A DNA stretch of 50,206 nucleotides, taken from positions 1 to 50,206 of the IMG/VR virus record IMGVR_UViG_3300032397_000019; one strand, written 5' to 3'. Below are positions 39,350-47,734 of the stretch, in pieces (position 1 is the stretch's first letter; each line of letters opens with the position of its first letter). The translations under genes were made by a program, and so were the position numbers. The stretch is from a virus. A model generated the notes under the pieces. That model ran no database searches and had not been told where the DNA came from. It saw only the letters and a list, made by a program, of their open reading frames with translations.

Positions 39350-40759
39350 GTGGCAAACGCGACGACGAGTCTCATCACGATCACGGAACTGACGGGCGCG
39401 AAGCGCACGCTCACGTTGCGCGGTGCGGGTCTCCCGAAGAAGGGGGCGAACTACCCTGGCGCGCAACGTGTCGTGACGACCTGGTACGCGGGCAACTCTG
39501 CGCAGGCGTCGCAGCACGTGCTCGGGCCGGTGGAGCGCCAGTCGCAATGGACCGGGGAGTGGAACACGACGCGGCTCATCACGATGGCCGTGACGCTGCG
39601 GCAGGACGAGAACGACACGGCCATCGTGGAGGCGGACGTGGTGCGTCAGGTGTTCGAGGACATCTTGCGCGGCGGGTCGCTGCTCCGCGTGACCTGGGTG
39701 AATCAGCTCCGCGACACGGTGACGGGGATCCCCGGCGACGCGGCGTCAGCGCCGAAGAAGATCGTGAGAGACGGTCGCGCGACGGAGTGGGACTTCCAGT
39801 ACGCGACGACGGACGACATCACGTGGACCTGCACGTGGGACTGGATTGGACGCGGGCAGAGCGCGCAGAAGACGCTGAACGCCGACTCGATGCCGGACGC
39901 GGGCGACATGATTCGCATCGCGAACGCCTACCAGTCCGCGTTCGCGAGCATCGACCACGCGAAGCTCGTGACCGCGAACCGTAGGATTCCCAAGTCGGCC
40001 ACGAAGTTGTCGCTCGGGCAACTGGAGGCGCTGGTGGACGCACCGTCTCGGCTCATGCGGGACTTCGCGCGCATCGGGCGGCTCACCGTCAGCCGTCTGC
40101 GCTACCTTGGCGACATCGTGAACAAGGCGCGCAACCTGCCGTTCGAGATCGCGAATCAGGCGGTGGACGTCGCGAACGACGCCATCGCATCGTCGAACCT
40201 GTTCGTGGACGCGATGAGCCGCACGCCCCCGGAGAAGATGGCGCTGCAAGCGAACGTCGCGATGGTGACGCGGAACGCGAGCTACTACTCCGGCACGATG
40301 CAGCAGGCGAACTATGTCTCCATCGCGGCGGTGCGAGCGCGCACGGTGTACCGCGCCAACGCGCAGGGGGACGTGACCTCGACCGGCGAGGCGGGCAAGG
40401 GGGCACCGCCAGCGCGGCGCACGACGGGTGCGCTCGGGAAGCAGCCACCGCTCGCCATCTACACGGTGAGCGCGGGCGACACGCTCATGTCCATCTCCGT
40501 GAAGTTCTACGGGACGGACGCGGGGACGTTCAGCATCGCGTTCTCGAACGGGCTCCGCGCGACCACCACGACGGTGCCCGTGGGGCGCGTGTTGCTCATC
40601 CCGCAGATGAACGCGGGGCGGGCGCGCGGGCTCGTGCCGATCAACACCGGCAAGCCATCAACGGCGGCATCATCTCGCGATCCGTCGTTGCCGGGCGGGC
40701 TCACGTCGGCGCAGGGCGGTGGCCCGGCGATTCTCCCACCCGGCACTAGGGGACCGTGA
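39350..40759 (+). CDS. LysM-containing tail/baseplate protein
   Basis: The 469-residue protein starts at a GTG with GAGAGGA before it. The N-terminal domain (about 5-130) is beta-rich (SLITITELTGAKRTLTLRGAGLPKKG ... WTGEWNTTRLITMAVTLRQDENDTAIVEADVVRQVFEDILRGGSLLRVTW), resembling tail-tube-like initiators at the tube-baseplate junction. A helical middle (about 210-310) is followed by a LysM module at about 370-414 (YTVSAGDTLMSISVKFYG ... FSNGL ... VPVGRVLLIP). The Pro/Gly-rich tail is probably flexible. LysM motifs in myovirus gp53/P2 X-like proteins hold baseplate parts or touch peptidoglycan. The end overlaps closely with the hub gene. Confidence 0.7.
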   Translation: MANATTSLITITELTGAKRTLTLRGAGLPKKGANYPGAQRVVTTWYAGNSAQASQHVLGPVERQSQWTGEWNTTRLITMAVTLRQDENDTAIVEADVVRQVFEDILRGGSLLRVTWVNQLRDTVTGIPGDAASAPKKIVRDGRATEWDFQYATTDDITWTCTWDWIGRGQSAQKTLNADSMPDAGDMIRIANAYQSAFASIDHAKLVTANRRIPKSATKLSLGQLEALVDAPSRLMRDFARIGRLTVSRLRYLGDIVNKARNLPFEIANQAVDVANDAIASSNLFVDAMSRTPPEKMALQANVAMVTRNASYYSGTMQQANYVSIAAVRARTVYRANAQGDVTSTGEAGKGAPPARRTTGALGKQPPLAIYTVSAGDTLMSISVKFYGTDAGTFSIAFSNGLRATTTTVPVGRVLLIPQMNAGRARGLVPINTGKPSTAASSRDPSLPGGLTSAQGGGPAILPPGTRGP

Positions 40760-40762
40760 GCC

Positions 40763-42580
40763 GTGGCGGAGCAGGCGGAGTACCCTGACCAGAGCTACTA
40801 CCCGAGTGCGCTCGTCGAATTGATCGTTCGCTTCGACGATCCGAAGCGCAAGCGATTCAACCGGGTGAACCCGAACAAGTTCCCCGTGATGCGGATGACG
40901 GACTTCGGGTTCACGACGAAGCGGTTCCTCGAAGCGCGCGAAGTGGATGGCGTGTACGTGCTCGTGCAGCCTGGCAAGGACGTGAGCGAGAGCGGGCCGC
41001 AGCAAGTCGGGGTGCTCGGTGACGAACTCTCGCAGCAGATTAGCGGGATCATTCCGCTGCGCGCAACGCTCGGTCTGAACGGCATCCGCACGGCGAGCAC
41101 GTTGTCGTGCGAGATCCCGTTCGCTGACTTGCCCGTGGAGCCTCGCATGGTGCGCGGCGTCGGCATCCGGTTCTACCTCGGTGTCGTGACCGCGGAGGAG
41201 TTCCAGCGCGGGCTCGCGGGGGAGTCGCGCAATCAGTCTGACGGGAGTTCGCTCCCGCTCAACGTCGTGCCGAAGGAGTACATGGACGGCTTCGGGCGGC
41301 AGCGCACGAACCTCCGCTTTGAGGGTTGGGTGGACTCGTGGGAGGTCAGCTACCCGGCGGACTCGCAGCCGATGGTGAAGCTGGAGTGCCGCGACAACTC
41401 GACGCTGCTCATCGACACCGAGTGCCCACCGCGGCTCACGATCAATCCGCGCAAGCCGCTGGACCAGGCGTTCGCTGAGTACCTGACGTTCTTCCCGCAG
41501 TTCACCGGGCTGCGCGTGGAGTACCGGCCGCGCGGCGAGGAGCCCCCGGTGTATATCAAGGCGCTTCAGAAGACTGCGTTCAAGGCGTACATCGGCCCGA
41601 TGTTCTCTGGGGGCAAGCTCACGGTGTGGGACTACTTCACGGACATGGCGGGCGCGCTCGGGCACACCGTCCGCTTCGACGGCGTGACCTGCATCATCCA
41701 GCGGTCGCGCACCATCTTCGGCGCGAAGTTCCCGCGGCGCGCAGACGACACGTTCAAGGGGCGGCTGCTCCCCTCCGGTCGCTCGTTGCCCTATCGTCTG
41801 TTCGTGTACGGTCGCAACGTCGGGGAGTGGAACATGAAGCGCAAGTTCACCGTCGCTGGCCCGACGACCATCGAGGTGCGCTGCTACTCCACCACGCTCA
41901 AGCGCACGCTGGTCGTGCGTTACCCGTTCAAGAAAGAACGACTGGAGCGCGGGCTCCCTGGCTTCGTGATGGCGGACGAGAAGGTGCAGGTGTTCAACGT
42001 GCAGGGCATCGCGGACGAGAAGACGTTGCGCATCGTCTCGCAGGACATCTACGAGCAGCTTGGGCGCAACGAGCTTGAACTGACGATGCGCACGAAGGAC
42101 TTGGCGAGCTTCGGCGGCAACACGTTTGACACGGACCTACTCGACTGCAAGGCGGGGGACGCGATTCAGTTCGAGGTCGCGCGGGACGAGGAGACGCAGA
42201 ACATCAACACGAGCAGCGCGGCTGAAGGCGTCTCGTCGGACAAGAGCAGCGCGTTCCGGTACATCAAGAAGTTCGGTTATTCGGACTCGTTCGCGGCGGC
42301 GTACTCGAACGCGATGGAGAATCGTCTTCTGCAACCCTACTTCCGGGTGAAGCGCATGGACTTCGACTGGTCGTGCGATACTGGGATCGACATCTCCGTG
42401 ACGGCCATCAACTACATCGAGGTGCGCGGGGACGCGCTGGGTGAAGGCGAGGAGCCAGAGGCGGCGTACGACAAGGACATTCTGGGCACCATCGACGCGC
42501 GCATCGCGGCGCGCGAGCAGGCGGCGGAGGCGGCAGAGTTCGCCGTCTCCACGCTCATGCGGAAGGCGGGGGAGCTGTGA
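40763..42580 (+). CDS. Baseplate hub protein (P2 gpD / T4 gp27-like)
   Basis: The 605-residue protein has beta-barrel hub segments. TASTLSCEIPFADLPVEPRMVRGVGIRFYLGVV (about 110-143) is tube-like, and RTNLRFEGWVDSWEVSYPADSQPMVKLECRDNSTLLIDTE (about 176-215) belongs to the first barrel. YFTDMAGALGHTVRFDGVTCIIQRS and the late region NELELTMRTKDLASFGGNTFDTDLLDCKAGDAIQFEV are the hub's second barrel. It ends in a helix. GTG 40763 follows the preceding stop by 3 nt. It comes just before the spike gene, as in T4, Mu and P2. The hub connects the tube to the spike and forms the centre of the baseplate. Confidence 0.75.
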   Translation: MAEQAEYPDQSYYPSALVELIVRFDDPKRKRFNRVNPNKFPVMRMTDFGFTTKRFLEAREVDGVYVLVQPGKDVSESGPQQVGVLGDELSQQISGIIPLRATLGLNGIRTASTLSCEIPFADLPVEPRMVRGVGIRFYLGVVTAEEFQRGLAGESRNQSDGSSLPLNVVPKEYMDGFGRQRTNLRFEGWVDSWEVSYPADSQPMVKLECRDNSTLLIDTECPPRLTINPRKPLDQAFAEYLTFFPQFTGLRVEYRPRGEEPPVYIKALQKTAFKAYIGPMFSGGKLTVWDYFTDMAGALGHTVRFDGVTCIIQRSRTIFGAKFPRRADDTFKGRLLPSGRSLPYRLFVYGRNVGEWNMKRKFTVAGPTTIEVRCYSTTLKRTLVVRYPFKKERLERGLPGFVMADEKVQVFNVQGIADEKTLRIVSQDIYEQLGRNELELTMRTKDLASFGGNTFDTDLLDCKAGDAIQFEVARDEETQNINTSSAAEGVSSDKSSAFRYIKKFGYSDSFAAAYSNAMENRLLQPYFRVKRMDFDWSCDTGIDISVTAINYIEVRGDALGEGEEPEAAYDKDILGTIDARIAAREQAAEAAEFAVSTLMRKAGEL

Positions 42581-43611
42581 GACAAGGGCGCAACTTCGAT
42601 CACGCCACGCTGGCCAAGGCGTTCAGCCACCGGGGCATCGACCCCGGCATCTGGATCTCCTACGCCCGCGTGGACGAGAGTACCCCGGAGACCGGCGACG
42701 TGGTGGTGGCGGACGAGGAGGACGGGCAGGTGTACGTGGATGTGACGCTCAAGCCGAGCGACTTCCCCGCGCGCGCTCGCGTCGGAATGATCGCGGCGGG
42801 CGCTGGCGAGGCGGTCTACTTCCCGCTGGTCGGCGGCGATGAGGTGCTGGTCGCCATCCCCGAAGCCGACGTGCGCGCAGGCGCGGTCATCATCGCGCGG
42901 CTCAACAACCGCTATGACCCGTTCCCCCGCGGGAGCGTCGCGGGCAAGGACGGCGCGAGCAACGCCTTCGGGATGATTCGCACGCGCTCCGCCATGACCA
43001 TCGAGAGCGGGCAGAGCATCATGCTCCGCTCCGCCGCGGCGGGCGCGTTCCTACTTCTCGACGCGAAGGGGAACATCACCTTGCGCGATGGCGCGAAGGG
43101 CGTGTTGCAGATGGGCGCGGACGTGTTCGGCTACCAGGACGCGGAGACGACCACGATCTTCCAACTCGACCTGACGAACAAGCGCATGAACATGGTCATC
43201 GGCAACGCGCAGTTCGTGCTCGGGGGCAACGGTAGCGACCCGTTCCCGCAGAGCTTCGCGCAGGTGCCATCGACGTTCGCAGTGGCGGCGGGAGGGCTCA
43301 CCATCAACAGCGCGGTGGAGCACGTGCTCACGACGGAGGCGTTCTGCAACCTCATCGCGAACGTGCTCGTTGCCGCTGGCGCGGCGGCGGTGGTGCCCTT
43401 CTCGTGGCTCCCGCCTCCGCCATCTACGGTGAGCCCGCTGTACGGGGCCATCGCGGCGGCGGTCGCGCTCTCGTTGACCACGCCGCAAAACCCAGGAGTA
43501 GCGACGGCATTGTTCACGGCATTCTCCACGCCCACGCTCAAGCCACCGGGCACTCCGGGGTTCGGTCAACTCACGCCGGGCATCGGGAGCGCGGGCTTCC
43601 TCGCGGGCTGA
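42577..43611 (+). CDS. Baseplate spike protein (gpV-like)
   Basis: The 344-residue protein has an OB-fold domain in the N-terminal 120 residues (TPETGDVVVADEEDGQVYVDVTLKPSDFPARARVGMIAAGAGEAVYFPLVGGDEVLVAIPEAD), as in P2 gpV and the OB domain of T4 gp5. Short beta repeats follow (SAMTIESGQSIMLRSAAAGAFLLLDAKGNITLRDGAKGVLQMG) that would form the triple-stranded spike helix. A hydrophobic, Pro-rich C-terminus with long Ala/Val/Leu segments follows (about 290-344). It overlaps the hub gene by GTGA. The spike punctures the outer membrane. Confidence 0.78.
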   Translation: MRQGRNFDHATLAKAFSHRGIDPGIWISYARVDESTPETGDVVVADEEDGQVYVDVTLKPSDFPARARVGMIAAGAGEAVYFPLVGGDEVLVAIPEADVRAGAVIIARLNNRYDPFPRGSVAGKDGASNAFGMIRTRSAMTIESGQSIMLRSAAAGAFLLLDAKGNITLRDGAKGVLQMGADVFGYQDAETTTIFQLDLTNKRMNMVIGNAQFVLGGNGSDPFPQSFAQVPSTFAVAAGGLTINSAVEHVLTTEAFCNLIANVLVAAGAAAVVPFSWLPPPPSTVSPLYGAIAAAVALSLTTPQNPGVATALFTAFSTPTLKPPGTPGFGQLTPGIGSAGFLAG

Positions 43612-43613
43612 CC

Positions 43614-43913
43614 ATGGCAGGCACCGCACCGCCAGTAGACGCGCCTCCGCCCGAAGCGCAGGCCACGGCGACGGTCGATGCGGGGTTCCCCCCGTCACCG
43701 ACCGCGACGGACATCTGCGGGATCAAGTTCCCGCCGACGTTCACGTTCAGCCTCTCGCTGAACATCCCGTTCCCGAACTTCGCGCTGCCGTTCCCGTTCA
43801 ACTTCTCGCTCTCGCTCAAGTGCGACCTGGACGACCCGGTGGACGCGGAGGTGAGCTTCGGCGGCGGGCGCAAGAGCACCGGAGACTTCACGGGGGAGGA
43901 TCGGGACTTCTGA
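43614..43913 (+). CDS. Phe/Pro-rich protein, spike-tip candidate
   Basis: The 99-residue protein has a disordered Pro/Ala start and then strongly alternating strands: FPPTFTFSLSLNIPFPNFALPFPFNFSLSLKCDLDDPVDAEVSFGGGR. The period-two pattern of bulky residues and prolines suggests a tight beta prism. It immediately follows the spike gene, where spike-tip (PAAR-like) proteins are encoded, and has no HxH or PAAR motif, so a true PAAR domain is not supported. It ends in a TGATG overlap. Confidence 0.55.
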   Translation: MAGTAPPVDAPPPEAQATATVDAGFPPSPTATDICGIKFPPTFTFSLSLNIPFPNFALPFPFNFSLSLKCDLDDPVDAEVSFGGGRKSTGDFTGEDRDF

Positions 43914-44146
43914 TGCGCGCCGCGCTCGACTTGGTGGTGAGCACCCTCGCGCTGGCGCTCGAAGCACTGGACGAGGTGGGGCGTCTGCGCGCGGAGGTTT
44001 CGATCATGCACCGGCGTCTCGTGGTGATGCTGCGGGAGGAGGACGCGGACAAGACTCCCGTGCGCCCCCCGTCGTTGTCTGCGATGCAGGCGTTCCACGA
44101 GTCGGCATCTTTTCGCGGGATTCCCCCGACTCCGAAGAAGCCCTGA
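43913..44146 (+). CDS. Small helical protein, 77 aa
   Basis: The ATG lies in the TGATG overlap. The N-terminal 50 residues form one long amphipathic helix (LDLVVSTLALALEALDEVGRLRAEVSIMHRRLVVMLREED), likely a coiled coil; the tail is Pro/Ser-rich. No family is recognised. It is the last gene before the second GC-rich intergenic island, so it may end a transcription unit. Confidence 0.55.
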   Translation: MRAALDLVVSTLALALEALDEVGRLRAEVSIMHRRLVVMLREEDADKTPVRPPSLSAMQAFHESASFRGIPPTPKKP

Positions 44147-44170
44147 CGGACCATCCCTCCGGGGCGCGTG

Positions 44171-44191
44171 GCTGCCCCCCTGGCGGGCTTT
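44171..44191 (+). repeat. Intergenic repeat copy 2
   Basis: The second copy of the element at 6868-6888 (20 of 21 positions identical) starts 24 nt after the previous stop. Here its CTGCCCCC pairs with GGGGGCAG a few bases later (44193-44200), giving an 8-bp terminator-like hairpin without a U tract. The 128-nt gap that holds it contains no gene. Confidence 0.55.
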
Positions 44192-44256
44192 CGGGGGCAG
44201 GTGGGGGCAAGGGGCGGGGTGCTCACCGGGGCGCTCTACGGGGCAGGGGCGGGGCG

Positions 44257-44265
44257 TGATAGCCT
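44257..44265 (+). promoter_or_regulatory. Candidate extended -10 leaderless promoter
   Basis: TGATAGCCT lies at the end of the intergenic island; its TGA is far from any stop codon. The hexamer TAGCCT ends 9 nt before ATG 44275, and no Shine-Dalgarno sequence is present. No -35 resembling TTGACA is seen. It would drive the fibre and baseplate genes that follow. Confidence 0.45.
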
Positions 44266-44274
44266 CCCCGGACG

Positions 44275-45066
44275 ATGGCCGTTCAGATTCAGGTAGACCA
44301 GCCGGGGAGCGGCGTGCCGCCCGGTATTCCGGGGGAGGCGCGCGAGGACATGGCGACGGGCTTCGGCGCGACGCTGACCGCGACGGGCGGCCCGTTCATT
44401 GCGTACCAGTGGAGCATCATCGACAAGGCGGTGGACATCATCACCCCGGCGCTCTCGGCGGCGGCTCTCGGGGCGCCTAGCGCGGCGGTCACGACGCTCA
44501 CGCCCATCGACAACGTGGGGACGTATCTCGTGCAGGTGGTCGTGGACTCCGGCGCGGGGCTCGGGGCGACGGCGGACGACGTGGCGCGCATCACGTTCTA
44601 CGCGGGGACGGTCATCAACTCGCTCAACGCGGACCCGACGCTGCTGCCGCGGCGGCAGATGGCGTTCCGCGAGACGACTGAACACAACGTCCCTGACGCG
44701 CTGTTCCCTCTCGGCAACTCGCGTGGGTGGGCGCAGGAGTGGGAGCGGTGGTTCTCGCTGCTCAAGGTTCTGTTCGCTCGTCCGTCTCCGTTCGCGCACG
44801 CGGCGGTGACGGCGCCATCCGGCGGACCCGCGGTGATTGCGGGTCAGGCCAACGTCGCGACGGTGACGCGCACGTCGCTCGGGACATACGCGGTGGTGTT
44901 CACCGCTGCGGCGGGGAGCGCGAACTACTCGGTGACGTGCGGGGCTGAAGTGGTGGGCGGGATGTTCTCGGTCGGGACCAAGCTCACGACGGGCTTCGTC
45001 ATCGAGCGCAGCGACATCGGTGGGGCGCTGCTCGATGAAGACTTCTCGTTCCAGGTGATGATCTGA
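44275..45066 (+). CDS. Putative fibre or baseplate-attached protein
   Basis: The 263-residue protein is beta-rich. An N-terminal Ig-like segment (about 28-115: ATLTATGGPFIAYQWSIIDKAVDIITPALSAAALG ... VGTYLVQVVVDSGAGLGATADDVARITFY) resembles PKD-type domains. A linker with Arg/Trp (RGWAQEWERWFSLLKVLF) and a C-terminal beta domain follow (about 175-263: VATVTRTSLGTYAVVFTAAAGSANYSVTCGAE), the kind of tip domain seen in phage fibres. It starts behind the promoter-like box without a Shine-Dalgarno sequence and is coupled to the next gene by TGATG. Confidence 0.55.
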   Translation: MAVQIQVDQPGSGVPPGIPGEAREDMATGFGATLTATGGPFIAYQWSIIDKAVDIITPALSAAALGAPSAAVTTLTPIDNVGTYLVQVVVDSGAGLGATADDVARITFYAGTVINSLNADPTLLPRRQMAFRETTEHNVPDALFPLGNSRGWAQEWERWFSLLKVLFARPSPFAHAAVTAPSGGPAVIAGQANVATVTRTSLGTYAVVFTAAAGSANYSVTCGAEVVGGMFSVGTKLTTGFVIERSDIGGALLDEDFSFQVMI

Positions 45067-46844
45067 TGTCTAACTTCCTCGCGAACTTCCTCGCGCGCGC
45101 GGTCGCGCTCCCCACGAGTGCGGCGAACCTCCGAACTGAAGCGAGCGCAAAGTATGCCGCGGGAGAGACTATGGTGGTGCCCATCGCTGGCGTCGCCACG
45201 GTGTTCACTTGGGATACTGCGAGCACGGCAACGGATGATGGGATCGCGGTCATCCGACCCACCGACATTGCCGCGCCAGATCCGGGGAGGTTCCTCCGGT
45301 TGGCGACGCAGGCGGTGCCGCACCCGAGCCGCACGCTGTACGTGGACTTGACGTACGCGGGCTCTGTGACTGACGGGGGTGTGGCGACGCCGTACAAGAC
45401 TCTGCAAGCGGCGGTGAACGCGGTTCCCGCTGGAACGTTCGGGGTGTCCCAACCGTGGCTGATTCTGGCGGCGCCTGGGGGCTATGCGGAAGTGCTGGTC
45501 ACGCTCGCGAGTCAGCAGATCATCATCGCGCCGCTTGGTATTGGTACGGAGATCGTGCTGGAGCCATCGCTCATTCAGACGACCTCCATCACGTTCGTTA
45601 CCAACGCATCGGTGAACCAACCGATGCTTCTCTTGCGCAGCGTCAAGACCACGAACTTGACCGTGAGCGAAGCGGCAGTGCCAGCGACTAGCGGGATACT
45701 GAGTGTGACGGGATGCGACCTGGCCGGGATCTCGTCAGCCGTTGGCATCTACAGTGGCATCGCGCTCATCGTGGACACTGTGATCAGCGCGAACGTGTCC
45801 CTCGTCGGAGCCACGGTGCGCTCACGTAACATGCAATGCAATGGGACGTTCGCCGCGCTCGCCTGGCTTGATGAGGGCGCTATCGTTGGCGGAGCCGCAA
45901 GTGTGGCGGCTGCGTCCGCAGCCCCGACGATGGCGCTGACCAACTCGGATGTGCTCGGACTCGTCACGTGCGCATCGACCACCGAGCTATCGTTCAGCGG
46001 CTCCACCGTGAAGACCCTCGCCAAGAACGGCGCGCTCGGGGGGCCAACGCTCGTCACCAATTCAAACCGCTGGAAGGGCGACGCGACGTACTACTCCACG
46101 CACCACACGGTGCGAGATACGAACCTGAGCCCCACGCTCAATCTTCTCGACGACTACGTGATCCTGAGACCAGTGGCGGGCGTGACAATCGCAGTCACGC
46201 TCCCCGACGCGCGCCTGTTCGTGGGCAACGGGTACTCCCAGACGGAGACGAACGGCGGCACCGTGCGAACGCCCGCGCGGCACTTGACGATCAAGAACGC
46301 TTCAGAGTTCACGGACGGCTACGTGACACTCGCCCCTGGGAGCGGGGCGCAGCGCATCGACAGCAACGTGATGACGGGGATGATGCTGCTACAGGGCGAG
46401 ACGCACGTGCTCGTGCCCGTCTACAACCCAACCCTGGCGGAGTGGTCGTGGGAGAGTCTGGAGACCTTCGGAAAAAACTATCTCTACGTGGTGTCCGCGG
46501 CGGAATCCACGGACGTGACTGGAGCGTTCGTGACGAAGGCGACCATCACGACGCCCGCGCTGCGCGGGACGTACCGCGTGGAGTGGCGCGTGGTGGCGTA
46601 CGCGAGCGCGGTGGGCACGCGAACGGAGACGCAGCTATACAACACGACGGCGGCGGCGGTGCTCGGTGTTGCGCTGGTCGCTGATGTCGTCAGTAGTTTT
46701 GATCGCGTCGCGCATAGTGGCGTGGAGCTGGTCTCGTTCGGTGGTGTGGCGAAGACGCTGGAGATTCAGTTCCGTCGCGGCGGTGGTGCTGGCACGGCGA
46801 AGGTCTCAACTGCGCGGCTCGAACTCTGGAAGGTCCAGCAGTGA
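45066..46844 (+). CDS. Beta-helix tailspike/fibre protein
   Basis: The 592-residue protein has a short head-binding-like N-terminus (about 1-85). The start of a right-handed beta-helix follows, as in tailspike polysaccharide depolymerases: RTLYVDLTYAGSVTDGGVATPYKTLQAAVNAVPAG (about 89-125). Regular short strands then run to about residue 320 (ISSAVGIYSGIALIVDTVISANVSLVGATVRS). Residues about 345-450 look like a second beta domain (LRPVAGVTIAVTLPDARLFVGNGY), and the C-terminal jelly-roll-like end (about 470-592) may trimerise. No catalytic acids can be assigned, so whether it cleaves polysaccharide is open. It overlaps both neighbours. Confidence 0.65.
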   Translation: MSNFLANFLARAVALPTSAANLRTEASAKYAAGETMVVPIAGVATVFTWDTASTATDDGIAVIRPTDIAAPDPGRFLRLATQAVPHPSRTLYVDLTYAGSVTDGGVATPYKTLQAAVNAVPAGTFGVSQPWLILAAPGGYAEVLVTLASQQIIIAPLGIGTEIVLEPSLIQTTSITFVTNASVNQPMLLLRSVKTTNLTVSEAAVPATSGILSVTGCDLAGISSAVGIYSGIALIVDTVISANVSLVGATVRSRNMQCNGTFAALAWLDEGAIVGGAASVAAASAAPTMALTNSDVLGLVTCASTTELSFSGSTVKTLAKNGALGGPTLVTNSNRWKGDATYYSTHHTVRDTNLSPTLNLLDDYVILRPVAGVTIAVTLPDARLFVGNGYSQTETNGGTVRTPARHLTIKNASEFTDGYVTLAPGSGAQRIDSNVMTGMMLLQGETHVLVPVYNPTLAEWSWESLETFGKNYLYVVSAAESTDVTGAFVTKATITTPALRGTYRVEWRVVAYASAVGTRTETQLYNTTAAAVLGVALVADVVSSFDRVAHSGVELVSFGGVAKTLEIQFRRGGGAGTAKVSTARLELWKVQQ

Positions 46845-47731
46845 CGGAGGGGTGGGGCTACGAGCCGTGGGGCGCTGGCGAGTGGGGCGCGGGTGACGTC
46901 AGTGGTCTGCAACTGCTCGACGCGCGCGCGGTGCGCGAGAACGTGGTGCGGCTGTTCTTCAACGCGGCGCCGTTGTTCACGCGCGTCGGTGAGCCGAACG
47001 ACGCTGCCGACCCTGCGCGCTACTCCGTGACGGCGCTCGCTGGTACGAGCGGCCGTGACGGTGAGGCTTGTCGTTCGGTGCTCCCGATTCGCGCGGACCT
47101 CGCGCTGGTGCCGTTCTCGTTTGGTGCTCAGATCGATGTGACGGTGGACCGTCCGTTCTCGCCTTGGGATGCGCGGTACATCATCGCGGTGAACCAGCTT
47201 GTCGCGGCGGGTGGCGGGGCGTTGCTTGCGCCGGGCTCCACGTCGCGGGAGTTCCCTGGGCTCTACCGGATGCTGCGGGTGCAGACGTTGGAAGCGGCGA
47301 CGCCATCGCGGGACGTGGCGAACCCGCAGACGTACCAGGATCAACTCGACCCGCTCCCGCAGGCGGGCGACCCTGCGGCGCTCGGGGTGTACCCGGTGGG
47401 GAGTGATGGGGACTACGCCTTCGACGAGGGGCTGGCGAACCTGCGCAAGCGCATTTTCCGGCGGCTCATTACGCGACCCGGTGCGTTCCTGAGCTTGCCG
47501 ACGTACGGGGTGGGGGTGCCGACGTACGGGAAGCGTCTCGGTGCTGCGGCGGTGCGGCAGCAGATTGCGGCGGAGTCGGAGCGTCAGATCGGACTGGAGC
47601 CTGACGTGCGCGCGGTGACGGTGACGTTGCTGACGTCGCCAACGGAGCCGAGTCTCACTATCCTGCTCGCGCGCGTGCAGACAATCGGCGGTCAGAGCGT
47701 CGCTCTGCAAGTGCCCTTCTCGACGGTGTGA
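46841..47731 (+). CDS. Baseplate wedge protein, gp25/gpW-like C-terminus
   Basis: The 296-residue protein starts at a GTG in a GTGA overlap. The C-terminal part (about 190-296) matches the gp25/P2 gpW wedge family: YAFDEGLANLRKRIFRRLITRPGAFLSLPTYGVGVPTYGKRLG, then a helix (AAAVRQQIAAESERQIGLEPDVRAVTVTLL) and closing strands (SLTILLARVQTIGGQSVALQVPF). Most gp25 proteins are about 130 residues, so this one carries an extra N-terminal domain with a Trp/Gly-rich opening (GWGYEPWGAGEWGAG) and beta structure, perhaps for fibre attachment. Confidence 0.72.
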   Translation: MTEGWGYEPWGAGEWGAGDVSGLQLLDARAVRENVVRLFFNAAPLFTRVGEPNDAADPARYSVTALAGTSGRDGEACRSVLPIRADLALVPFSFGAQIDVTVDRPFSPWDARYIIAVNQLVAAGGGALLAPGSTSREFPGLYRMLRVQTLEAATPSRDVANPQTYQDQLDPLPQAGDPAALGVYPVGSDGDYAFDEGLANLRKRIFRRLITRPGAFLSLPTYGVGVPTYGKRLGAAAVRQQIAAESERQIGLEPDVRAVTVTLLTSPTEPSLTILLARVQTIGGQSVALQVPFSTV

Positions 47732-47734
47732 ACC

